Assembly (NCBI RefSeq): GCF_030814215.1 | Contig: NZ_JAUSUT010000001.1 | Span: 3,596,001-3,660,000 of the forward strand | Source of the DNA: Amycolatopsis thermophila | GTDB taxonomy: Bacteria; Actinomycetota; Actinomycetes; Mycobacteriales; Pseudonocardiaceae | Length of the DNA stretch: 64,000 nt | Direction of reading: 5' to 3' | Translations under genes and position numbers: made by a program | Notes under the pieces: generated by a model | The model's database searches: none | Told to the model about the DNA's origin: nothing | What the model saw: only the letters and a program-made list of their open reading frames with translations | Shown: one piece after another, positions 27,016 to 34,811 of the stretch | Position numbering within the stretch: position 1 is the first letter of the stretch | Layout of the letters: each line of letters begins with the position of its first letter

Positions 27016-30000
27016 TCAGCGGGTCGGAGTGGAGCCGTTCGGTTGCTGGGGACCGGGGCCGGGGCTTTGCCAGCCCCACATCGTTTCGGTTCCGTGCTCC
27101 ACCTGCGGCGCCACCCCGTCGCTGTAGGGCTCGATCTGCAGCAGCCGTCCCCAGGACCTACCGGATTGGTCGCCCTCCAGGTAGCTCGGCACCTCGGGCT
27201 GGGCGGCCAGCTCTTCGATCCACCCGTTCGGCCCGCCGCCGATGTTGTCCGCCACCCCGGCCTCCGCCGCGAGGTCACCCGCGGTGATCCGGTACGCCGG
27301 GATCTGCGAGATGCCGTCGTGCGAGGCGACCGGGTTCATGCACGGGTAGACGAACGCCGCGGGCCAGTCCATGTAGACCGGCGCGCTGCCGACCCGCTGG
27401 GTCAGCGTGGTGAACGTCGGCACGCGGGGGGCGCTCACCGCGACCCAGCCGTCGGCCGTGATGTCGTCGTCCTTGACCACCACGCGCACCCGGTTCACGT
27501 CCGCGGGCAGGTTGCCGATGTCGACGCGCTCGTCGGCCCACTTCGTCTCGTCCGCGGACGCCCCGGTGCCCACGTTCGGGGCCAGCACGGTCGTCGACTT
27601 GACCACCTCGACCCCCGCGGGGGTGTCGCGGCCGAACTCCAGCGCCACGCTCGTCGCCTTGCCCGGCGGCGCGGCGGCGGCGATCGTCACCTGCGCACCC
27701 GCGTGCTGGTCGGGCAGCCCGTACCAGTCCGTGCGCAGCCGTCCGGTCGCCGAGCCCTCGTGGTAGCTGCTCCACATCGGCACCGTGGCGGTGGTGAACC
27801 CGTGCGGCGGCGAGTTCAGCGGGTCGCTGTCGCCGGCGCTGTCGGTGTGGAACCCGCTCGACGTCTTCTCGTTGCCCTCGTCCGCGGGCAGCGGCAGCGC
27901 CGGGTTCTCCGGCTGCGTCGCCGACGGAACCGTGACCGCGGACACCGGTTTGAGCATGCTCGACACCGGATCCTGCTCCACCATCACGTGGTCGGACAGG
28001 TTGCAGCTCGACCCGAACAGGTGCTGCACGTTCGCCGCGGCGAGGCTGTAGCTGCCCGTCGACATCTGCTTCTGGATCGACTTCGCCATGCTGGCGACCT
28101 CGAACACCACGACCGCGCCGCACACCACGACCAGCGACACGGCGCCCAGCCGCAGCCCGCGGCCACGCCGCTCCTGCACCGGCGGCGGCGCGCCCGGCCG
28201 CTGAGCCCGCACGTTCTCCACGAACGCGAACACGGCCGCCACCAGCGCGGCGATCAGCAGCGCCGTGGACAGGTGGTAGCCCTTGATCGACGGGGCCTTG
28301 TCCCACCACGGCACACCGAGGCTGGACACGAACCAGTACGCGTTCGGGCCCGTCGCCGCCAGCGCGGCCACCACCAGCAGACCGGCGGTGAACGCCGCGC
28401 GGTTGCGCCGCGAGCGCAGCACCGTCGAACTCGTCGCCAGAGCGGTCAACGCCGCCATCGCCGCGCCCACACCGGCGAACGCGCCGAAGTGGTGCGTCCA
28501 CTTCGTCGGGGTCAGGGCCAGCAGCAGGAAGAACAGCGCCACCGTGCCGATCAGCCGTCGCGAGGGGCCGAGCGCGGCGCCCTGGATGCGGCCGCGGCGC
28601 AGCAGCACCACCAGGCAGGTGCCGGTGCACAGGATCAGCAGCAGCACCGGGAACCGGCGGGTCAGCGCGCCGTCGGCGCTGTTCTCGAACAGCAGCTCGT
28701 AGCGGGACAGCTCCTCGTACCACGACTTGTTCGGGCCGACCAGGCCGCGCAGGCGGGTCGCCTCCATGACCGTGGCGAAGGTCTGGTCGGCGAACACGAC
28801 GATCAGCACGATGAACCCGGCCGCGGCGATCGGCGCCAGCACCGTCAGCCACCCCGACTCGCGGGCGCGGCTGCGCAGCAGGTGGAACAGCGGCCGCGCG
28901 GCGACCAGGAACGGCGCCACCGCGATCAGCGCCGTCGGCGTGGCGGCCAGCGCGAACGCGGCCCCGATCAGGCCCAGGCACAGCGGCAGCAGCCGCCGCG
29001 TGACCAGCGCCCGTTCCACCGCGCACAGCGCGATCAGCGAACCCAGCGCGGCCCACGGCTCGGGGCGGACACCGTTGTTGAACGGCAGCCACCACACCAG
29101 GAACACCACCGCCGCGGCCCAGCCCGCGGCCCGGCTGATCCGGACCTCCTTGCCCAGCCGGGGCAGCACCTCACGGCTGATCAGCAGCCAGCTCAGCACG
29201 CCGAGCAGGAACGACGGCAGCCGGATCCACGGCGGCACCGTGGACACCGTGGCCATCAGCTCGTAGATGTGGTCGTTCCACCCGAACGGCGCCTCGGCCA
29301 CGCCGAACCACCGGTGGTAGTTGGTCAGGTACCCGACCTGGTCGGCGACTCTGGCCATGGTGAGGATGTAGCCGTCGTCCGAGGTCACCGGCCCGATGAA
29401 CACCCACGCGCCGAGCACGCCGAAGACGGTCACGTCCCGCTTGGTGAGCTTCCACCAGCCGATCGGCGCCCACCGCGGCGCCCGGCGCGCGGCACCGGCG
29501 TCCAGCCGGTTGACCGCGATCAGGCAGCCGAGCAGCGACAGCACGCCGAACACCCCGACGGCGACCTTCAGACCGGTGGGCGAGGACTGGTAGCGGGTGT
29601 CCGGGGTGATGCCGACGGACAGGCCCGCGATCGGGTCGCGCGAGGACGAGATGTCGGTGTAGATGCCCAGCACGCGCGGCCGGACGTCACCGCCGGAGTC
29701 GTAGACCGGGGTGCCGGCGACCGACAGGGTGGTGTGCGTCGCGGTCGAACTCACCCGGAGGTCGCAGCCGGTGGCGGGCAGCGGCTGGCGCGCGACCTGC
29801 TGGCCCCGGCTGGTGGCGGTGAGCACGCCGTTCTCGACGTTCAGCTGCATCCCGGCGCCGTTGCCCGCGCGGGCCGGCGGCACGGTGGAGAACACCAGGC
29901 CGGCGCCGGCGCTGCGCGCGTCGAGCGACTGGACGGTCGCGCACGGGACGTCGACCTCCAGGTCCTGCGCCCAGTACCCGACCAGCGGGGCGTTCACGGA

Positions 30001-30228
30001 GCGGGTGTCGCTGCCGGCGGGCCACACGATCTTCGCCGTGTCCTGCACGACCGGCAGCAGCGGGAACGCGACCGCGCAGGCGGCCGCGAGCAGACCCAGA
30101 ACGACGGCGAGCAGCCGCCACAAGAACGTGCGCGGTCGGCCCGAGGAGGTGCTCTCCGACGTGCCCGGCTGGTCCGGGCCGGTCACCTCATCCGGCGCGA
30201 CAGTAGGTGTCCTGCTGGCCATCCACAT
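27016..30228 (-). CDS. emb: Cell-wall arabinosyltransferase (EmbA/B/C family)
   Basis: 1070 aa, the normal Emb length. Cytosolic N-terminus, a first span (LLAVVLGLLAAACAVAFPLL), an extracytoplasmic jelly-roll, then about 12 more spans and a large C-terminal carbohydrate-binding region. The catalytic acid pair is in TSDDGYILTMAR, followed by FGVAEAPFGWNDHIYELM. Transfers arabinofuranose from decaprenyl-phosphoryl-arabinose to arabinogalactan or lipoarabinomannan; family is the ethambutol target. A single copy here. Start ATG 30228 or the ATG two codons later. It sits inside the cobalamin locus without an obvious link. Confidence 0.95.
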   Translation of the reverse strand: MWMASRTPTVAPDEVTGPDQPGTSESTSSGRPRTFLWRLLAVVLGLLAAACAVAFPLLPVVQDTAKIVWPAGSDTRSVNAPLVGYWAQDLEVDVPCATVQSLDARSAGAGLVFSTVPPARAGNGAGMQLNVENGVLTATSRGQQVARQPLPATGCDLRVSSTATHTTLSVAGTPVYDSGGDVRPRVLGIYTDISSSRDPIAGLSVGITPDTRYQSSPTGLKVAVGVFGVLSLLGCLIAVNRLDAGAARRAPRWAPIGWWKLTKRDVTVFGVLGAWVFIGPVTSDDGYILTMARVADQVGYLTNYHRWFGVAEAPFGWNDHIYELMATVSTVPPWIRLPSFLLGVLSWLLISREVLPRLGKEVRISRAAGWAAAVVFLVWWLPFNNGVRPEPWAALGSLIALCAVERALVTRRLLPLCLGLIGAAFALAATPTALIAVAPFLVAARPLFHLLRSRARESGWLTVLAPIAAAGFIVLIVVFADQTFATVMEATRLRGLVGPNKSWYEELSRYELLFENSADGALTRRFPVLLLILCTGTCLVVLLRRGRIQGAALGPSRRLIGTVALFFLLLALTPTKWTHHFGAFAGVGAAMAALTALATSSTVLRSRRNRAAFTAGLLVVAALAATGPNAYWFVSSLGVPWWDKAPSIKGYHLSTALLIAALVAAVFAFVENVRAQRPGAPPPVQERRGRGLRLGAVSLVVVCGAVVVFEVASMAKSIQKQMSTGSYSLAAANVQHLFGSSCNLSDHVMVEQDPVSSMLKPVSAVTVPSATQPENPALPLPADEGNEKTSSGFHTDSAGDSDPLNSPPHGFTTATVPMWSSYHEGSATGRLRTDWYGLPDQHAGAQVTIAAAAPPGKATSVALEFGRDTPAGVEVVKSTTVLAPNVGTGASADETKWADERVDIGNLPADVNRVRVVVKDDDITADGWVAVSAPRVPTFTTLTQRVGSAPVYMDWPAAFVYPCMNPVASHDGISQIPAYRITAGDLAAEAGVADNIGGGPNGWIEELAAQPEVPSYLEGDQSGRSWGRLLQIEPYSDGVAPQVEHGTETMWGWQSPGPGPQQPNGSTPTR

Positions 30229-30238
30229 TGGGAGAACG

Positions 30239-30901
30239 CTATCGCGGTGCTTCGTCGCGCTCGCTCGGGGATGGGGGTGTCCGGAAACGTTCGCGGTGGG
30301 TCGCCGCGGCGAGCGGGCGGCGATTTCGCCAGCCGTGGCGTTCGAGGTCCGGAATGTCCTGCAACCGGCTCACCGGTCCGACGCACAGCCACGCGACGGG
30401 CCGGACACCGGCCGGGATCCCGAGGAGGTCGCGCAGGAACTCCTCGCGGTAGAAGCTGACCCAGCCCACGCCCAGCCCCTCCGCGGTGGCGGCCAGCCAC
30501 AGGTTCTGGATCGCCAGGCACACCGAGTACAGGCCCGCGTCGGCGATCGCGTGCCGTCCCAGCACGTCCGGCGCGCCGCGGCCCTCGTCGTAGGTCACCA
30601 CGATGCCGAGGGAGGACGACAGGATGCCCTCGATCTTGATCGGCGCGAAGGTCGCGCGGCGTTCCTCGGACAGCGACGCGGCGAACACCTCGCGCTCGGC
30701 GAGCACGTGGTCGCGGAACGCGGTGCGCGTCCGGGTGCTTTCCACGAGCACGAAATCCCACGGCTGGGTGAGGCCGACGCTCGGCGCGGAGTGCGCGGCC
30801 CCGAGCACGCGGGCGAGGACGTCGTCGTCGATGGGCTCCCCGGTGAACTCCGCGCGCACGTCCCGGCGTCGCCGCAGGACCTCGTAGAACTCTTCGCTCA
30901 T
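30239..30901 (-). CDS. bluB: 5,6-dimethylbenzimidazole synthase BluB
   Basis: 220 aa flavin-destructase of the nitroreductase fold. RRRDVRAEFTGEPID, SAPSVGLTQPWDFVLV, and GLGVGWVSFYREEFLRDLLGIP are BluB hallmarks. Converts FMNH2 and O2 to the lower ligand base of B12. ATG overlaps the cobK stop (ATGA), so it is coupled to cobK. Ends 10 bp upstream of the arabinosyltransferase start on the same strand. Basic C-terminal tail. Confidence 0.93.
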   Translation of the reverse strand: MSEEFYEVLRRRRDVRAEFTGEPIDDDVLARVLGAAHSAPSVGLTQPWDFVLVESTRTRTAFRDHVLAEREVFAASLSEERRATFAPIKIEGILSSSLGIVVTYDEGRGAPDVLGRHAIADAGLYSVCLAIQNLWLAATAEGLGVGWVSFYREEFLRDLLGIPAGVRPVAWLCVGPVSRLQDIPDLERHGWRNRRPLAAATHRERFRTPPSPSERDEAPR

Positions 30902-31647
30902 GGCTCCAGGATCGCCCACACCCAGTCCAGCGCCGCGCCGACGTCGGCCACGGTGTGAGCCGGCGGACGCGGCGGGCGGCGCACGACGACCACCGGCACG
31001 CCCCGCCGCCGGGCGGCGGTGAGTTTCGCGGTGGTCATGTCCCCGCCGCTGTCCTTGGTGACGAGTACGTCGATGCGGTGATCGCGCAGCAGCGCCGTTT
31101 CCCCCTCGACGGTGTACGGGCCGCGGTCGAGCAGGACCTCCAGGCGCGGTGGCAGCGGCGGCTCCGGCGGGTCGACGCAGCGGGCCAGGAACCACGGCCG
31201 GGTGCAGCGCGCGAAGGCGGACAGGCCCTGCCGGCCGCTGGTGAGGAAGATCCGGTCGCCGAGGGTGTCCACGAGCGCGGCGGCCTCGTCGAGGGTGTCG
31301 ACCCAGTGCCAGTCGTCGCCGGGGCCCTGACGCCAGCCGGGTCGTTGCAGCCGGAGCAGGGGGGTGCCGGTCGTGCGGGCGGCTTCGGCCGCCGAGGCGC
31401 CGATGCGTTCGGCGAACGGGTGTGTGGCGTCCACCACGGCGAGGGTGCCGTGCTCGGTGAGCCAGCGGGCCAGCCCGTCCGGGCCGCCGAAGCCGCCGAT
31501 CCGCACCTCGCCGACGGGCAGGCGCGGGTTGGCGACCCGTCCGGCCAGCGAGGACGTGACCGCGACACCGCGGGCCACGAGCCCGGCGGCGAGCGCGCGG
31601 GCCTCGCCGGTGCCTCCGAGCACGAGTACTTGCGTCACGCCAGCCAT
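30898..31647 (-). CDS. cobK: Precorrin-6A reductase CobK
   Basis: 249 aa. N-terminal VLVLGGTGEARALAAGL (NADPH site), DATHPFAERIGASA, TSGRQGL and VTKDSGGDMTTAKLTAA are CobK/CbiJ motifs. Reduces precorrin-6A to dihydro-precorrin-6 with NADPH. Start at ATG 31647 or GTG 31638. The divergent cbiD start is 8-11 bp away, leaving almost no leader for either gene. Confidence 0.93.
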   Translation of the reverse strand: MAGVTQVLVLGGTGEARALAAGLVARGVAVTSSLAGRVANPRLPVGEVRIGGFGGPDGLARWLTEHGTLAVVDATHPFAERIGASAAEAARTTGTPLLRLQRPGWRQGPGDDWHWVDTLDEAAALVDTLGDRIFLTSGRQGLSAFARCTRPWFLARCVDPPEPPLPPRLEVLLDRGPYTVEGETALLRDHRIDVLVTKDSGGDMTTAKLTAARRRGVPVVVVRRPPRPPAHTVADVGAALDWVWAILEP

Positions 31648-31658
31648 ACTGCCTGGTG

Positions 31659-32708
31659 ATGAGGTACGGGTGGACCACCGGAGCGTGTGCGACCGCGGCC
31701 ACGACGGCCGCGTACACGGCGCTGCTCACCGGCGAGTTCCCCGATCCGGTCGAGGTGCACCTGCCGCAGGGCCGCCGACCCGCGTTCGCGCTGGCCACCG
31801 AGCGGCTGGACGCCGGTTCGGCCACAGCCGGGGTGATCAAGGACGCCGGGGACGATCCGGACGTGACGCACGGCGCCCTGATCCTGTCGACGGTCAGCCG
31901 GGGTGAGCCGGGGAGCGGGGTGGCGTTCCGGGCGGGCGCCGGGGTCGGCACGGTGACGTTGCCCGGATTGCCGCTGCCGGTGGGGGAGCCGGCGATCAAC
32001 CCGGTGCCGCGGAGGTTGATGACCGAGGCGGTGCAGCGGGTCGCCGCCGAGTTCGGCGACGCCGGTGACGTCGTGGTGGAGATCTCGGTTCCCGAGGGCG
32101 AGGAGCTGGCGCGGCGGACGTGGAACCCGCGGCTGGGCATCGTCGGCGGGCTGTCCATCCTGGGCACGACCGGTGTGGTGGTGCCGTATTCGTGCTCGGC
32201 GTGGATCGACAGCATCCGGCGCGGGGTCGACGTGGCGCGGGCGCTGGGACACGCGCACGTGGCGGGCGCGACCGGGAGCACGTCGGAGCGCGTGGTGGCC
32301 GAGCGGTACGGGCTGCCCGAGACGGCGTTGCTGGACATGGGCGACTTCGCGGGCGCGGTGCTGAAGTACGTGAAGCGCCACCCGGTGCCGCGGCTGACGA
32401 TCGCGGGCGGGTTCGCGAAGATGTCGAAGCTCGCGGCCGGGCACCTGGACCTGCACTCGAAGCGCTCGCAGGTGGATCTGGCCCTGCTCGCGTCGCTGGC
32501 TCCGGGTGAGCTGGCGGCACAGATCCGGGAGGCGAACACGGCGCTGCACGCGCTGCAGCTGTCGCAGGCCGCGGGGTTCCCGATCGGCGACGCGGTGGCC
32601 GGCCGGGCCCGGTCGTTCGCGGCGTCGGTCGTGGACCCGGCGCCGGTCGCGGTGGACGTGCTGGTGATCGACCGCGCGGGAACCGTGGTCGGCGTCAGCG
32701 GGGCCTGA
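31659..32708 (+). CDS. cbiD: Cobalt-precorrin-5B C1-methyltransferase CbiD
   Basis: 349 aa (a GTG one codon earlier is possible). YGWTTGACATAATTAAY at the N-terminus, PEGEELARRTWNPRLG, GGLSILGTTGVVVPYSCSAW and GGFAKMSKLAAGHLDLHS are CbiD hallmarks. CbiD methylates C1, in the anaerobic pathway after CbiG; here it stands among aerobic-route genes with no CobF visible, so it probably supplies the C1 methylation. Convergent with cobM, whose stop overlaps by 14 bp. Confidence 0.93.
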   Translation: MRYGWTTGACATAATTAAYTALLTGEFPDPVEVHLPQGRRPAFALATERLDAGSATAGVIKDAGDDPDVTHGALILSTVSRGEPGSGVAFRAGAGVGTVTLPGLPLPVGEPAINPVPRRLMTEAVQRVAAEFGDAGDVVVEISVPEGEELARRTWNPRLGIVGGLSILGTTGVVVPYSCSAWIDSIRRGVDVARALGHAHVAGATGSTSERVVAERYGLPETALLDMGDFAGAVLKYVKRHPVPRLTIAGGFAKMSKLAAGHLDLHSKRSQVDLALLASLAPGELAAQIREANTALHALQLSQAAGFPIGDAVAGRARSFAASVVDPAPVAVDVLVIDRAGTVVGVSGA

Positions 32709-33456
32709 GTTTCGCCGAGCGGTCCCGCGCCGCCGAGTACAGGTAGCTGTCCGGGAAGTTGCCCGCCGCGAGGACGCGCCCGACGAAGATCACCGCCGCG
32801 CGGTCGATTCCGGCGGCCCGCACGTCCTCGGCGATACCGGACAGGACGCCGCGCAGGATGTGCTGTCCCGGCTGGCTCGCGCGGTGCACCACGGCCACCG
32901 GGCAGTCCGCGCCGTAGTGCGGGAGCAGTTCGGCGACCACCTGCTCGATCCGGTTGATCGCCAGGTGCACCGCCAGCGTCGTGCCGCTCGCCGCGAAGGT
33001 GGCCAGCGTTTCGCCGGGCGGCATGGCCGTCGAGCGCGCCTGGACGCGCGTGATGACCAGGCTCTGCCCGACCGTCGGCACCGTCAGCTCGCGTCCCAGC
33101 TCCGCGGCCGCCGCCGCGAAGGCCGGCACCCCGGGCACCACCTGGTAGGCCACGCCCGCCGCGTCCAGCCGGCGCATCTGCTCGGCCACCGCGCTGTAGA
33201 TCGACGGGTCACCCGAGCACAGGCGGGCGACGTCGTGCCCCGCCCGGTCCGCGGCGACCAGCTCGCCGACGATCCGGTCCAGCGACAGGTCCGCGGTGTC
33301 GATCTTGCGCGCGTCGGCGGGGCAGTGGGCGAGCAGGTCGGGCGGGGTGAGGCTGCCCGGGTAGAGGCACACCGCGCAGCGCGCGAGCAGGTCGCGCCCG
33401 CGCACGGTGATGAGGTCCGCCGCGCCGGGGCCGGCACCGATGAAGAACACCGTCAT
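32695..33456 (-). CDS. cobM: Precorrin-4 C11-methyltransferase CobM
   Basis: 253 aa. VFFIGAGPGAADLITVRG, YPGSLTPPDLLAHC, RLCSGDPSIYSAVAEQM and VVPGVPAFAAAAAELGREL are the CobM/CbiF pattern of the tetrapyrrole methylase family. ATG overlaps the cobL stop (ATGA at 33453-33456). Confidence 0.95.
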   Translation of the reverse strand: MTVFFIGAGPGAADLITVRGRDLLARCAVCLYPGSLTPPDLLAHCPADARKIDTADLSLDRIVGELVAADRAGHDVARLCSGDPSIYSAVAEQMRRLDAAGVAYQVVPGVPAFAAAAAELGRELTVPTVGQSLVITRVQARSTAMPPGETLATFAASGTTLAVHLAINRIEQVVAELLPHYGADCPVAVVHRASQPGQHILRGVLSGIAEDVRAAGIDRAAVIFVGRVLAAGNFPDSYLYSAARDRSAKLRPR

Positions 33457-34628
33457 TTCACGAAACTCCATTGCGTCACGGTCCGGGCCGGCGTCCAGCC
33501 GGTGAACCCGCCGAGGGGGGCGGCGTGCTCGACGGCGATCCGGACGAGCTCGCCGCCGTGCCGCCGGTACGCCGTCGCCAGCGCCTGTTCCGATTCGAGC
33601 GTCACGGCGTGCGCGACGAGCCGCCCGCCGGACCGCAACGCCTCCAGGCACACGTCCAGCGCGCCCAGGCCGCCGCCGGCGAACACCGCGTCGGGCGTGG
33701 GCAGGTCTGCCAGCGCGCCGGGCGCGGCGCCCGTCACCACCCGCAGTTCGGGCACCCCCAGGCGGTCGGCGTTGCGCCGGATCCGCGCCGCCCGTTCGGC
33801 ACTGCGCTCGACGGCGATCGCCCGGTTCGCCGGGTGCGCCCGCGACCACTCGATCCCGACGCTCCCCGCTCCCGCGCCGACGTCCCACAACAGCTCGCCC
33901 GCCACCGGCGCCAGCCGGGCCAGCGCGGACGCCCGCAGGTCGCGCTTGGTGATCTGACCGTCGTGCTCGAAGGCGTCGTCCGGCAGCCCGGGCAGCGTCG
34001 GCAACGACGGCCCCGCGCACTCGACCGCGACGACGTTCAACGGGTCGCCGGCCGGGTGTGACCACTCTCGCGCTCGCCCCTCCACCCGGCGTTCGGCCGG
34101 GCTCCCGAGCTGCTCCAGCACCGTGAGCTTGCTCTCGCCGAAACCCCTGGCCGCCAGTACGGCGGCCAGTTGCGCGGGGGTGTCCCCGTCAGAGCTGAGC
34201 ACCACCAGCCGCGCCCCCGGCGCGAGCGCCCGGCTCACCCGGTGCACGCTGCGCCCGACGACGCTGACCACCTCGGTCTCCTCCGCGGACCAGCCCATCC
34301 GCGCCCGCGCGAGCGCGACCGACGACACCGCGGGCACGATCCGCACCTGGTCCGCGCCCAAGCGCCGGACCAGCGTCGTCCCGATCCCGGACAGCAGCGG
34401 ATCCCCGCTGGCCAGCACGACGATCCGGCGACCGCCGTGCTCGGCGAACAGGTCGTCCAGTGCGGGCAGCAGCGGGCTCGGCCAGGGCACCTTGGGCACG
34501 TCCACCGGCACCAGCGCGAGCTGGCGGCGGCCACCGAAGAGCACCTCGGCCGCCGCGATCTCGGCGCGCGCGGACTCGGCCAGCCCGGCCCAGCCGTCGG
34601 CCGGAACACCCACAACGACGATCCTCAC
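33453..34628 (-). CDS. cobL: Precorrin-6Y C5,15-methyltransferase (decarboxylating) CobL
   Basis: 391 aa from GTG 34628 (VRIVVVGVPADGWAGL). Two parts: CobL/CbiE methylase with ASGDPLLSGIGTTL, and a C-terminal CbiT-type Rossmann methyltransferase with WDVGAGAGSVGIEWSR. Methylates C5 and C15 and removes the C12 acetate carboxyl. Divergent from the riboswitch-controlled operon, with the aptamer starting about 20 bp from this start. A longer upstream frame overlaps the aptamer and is unlikely. Confidence 0.93.
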   Translation of the reverse strand: MRIVVVGVPADGWAGLAESARAEIAAAEVLFGGRRQLALVPVDVPKVPWPSPLLPALDDLFAEHGGRRIVVLASGDPLLSGIGTTLVRRLGADQVRIVPAVSSVALARARMGWSAEETEVVSVVGRSVHRVSRALAPGARLVVLSSDGDTPAQLAAVLAARGFGESKLTVLEQLGSPAERRVEGRAREWSHPAGDPLNVVAVECAGPSLPTLPGLPDDAFEHDGQITKRDLRASALARLAPVAGELLWDVGAGAGSVGIEWSRAHPANRAIAVERSAERAARIRRNADRLGVPELRVVTGAAPGALADLPTPDAVFAGGGLGALDVCLEALRSGGRLVAHAVTLESEQALATAYRRHGGELVRIAVEHAAPLGGFTGWTPARTVTQWSFVK

Positions 34629-34644
34629 GGGGCTGACCGTATGC

Positions 34645-34811
34645 GATGATCCGGGGGACGGTTGTGCGAGGAACCCGGTGCGACTCCGGGGCGGTCCCGC
34701 CACTGTGACCGGCCCGCGGGCCGGGAGCCAGAGCTTCGGCGGCCGTTACGTGCCCCGGCACGTGCCCTGTTCAGGCGGGCGAGGACACCCGCGCGTGGCG
34801 AAGGAGTTCGC
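34645..34811 (+). promoter_or_regulatory. Cobalamin riboswitch ahead of the ChlID-cobO-cobB-cobC operon
   Basis: Core segments of the cobalamin aptamer in order: GGTGCGACTCCGGGGCGGTC near 34676-34695, CCGCCACTGTGACC (34697-34710), a GGCCCGCGGGCC hairpin, and GGGAGCCAGA (34723-34732). Downstream, ACGTGC/GCACGT (34749-34764) and GCGGG/CCCGC stems precede AAGGAG just before the TTG start, so translation control by hiding the ribosome site is likely. Shuts off B12 synthesis when B12 is plentiful. Confidence 0.93.

Noticed and set aside
34629-34703. N-terminal extension of CobL up to an ATG at 34703
   Set aside because: It would encode part of the cobalamin aptamer in antisense and has no conserved residues. 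GTG 34628 starts at the methylase fold.
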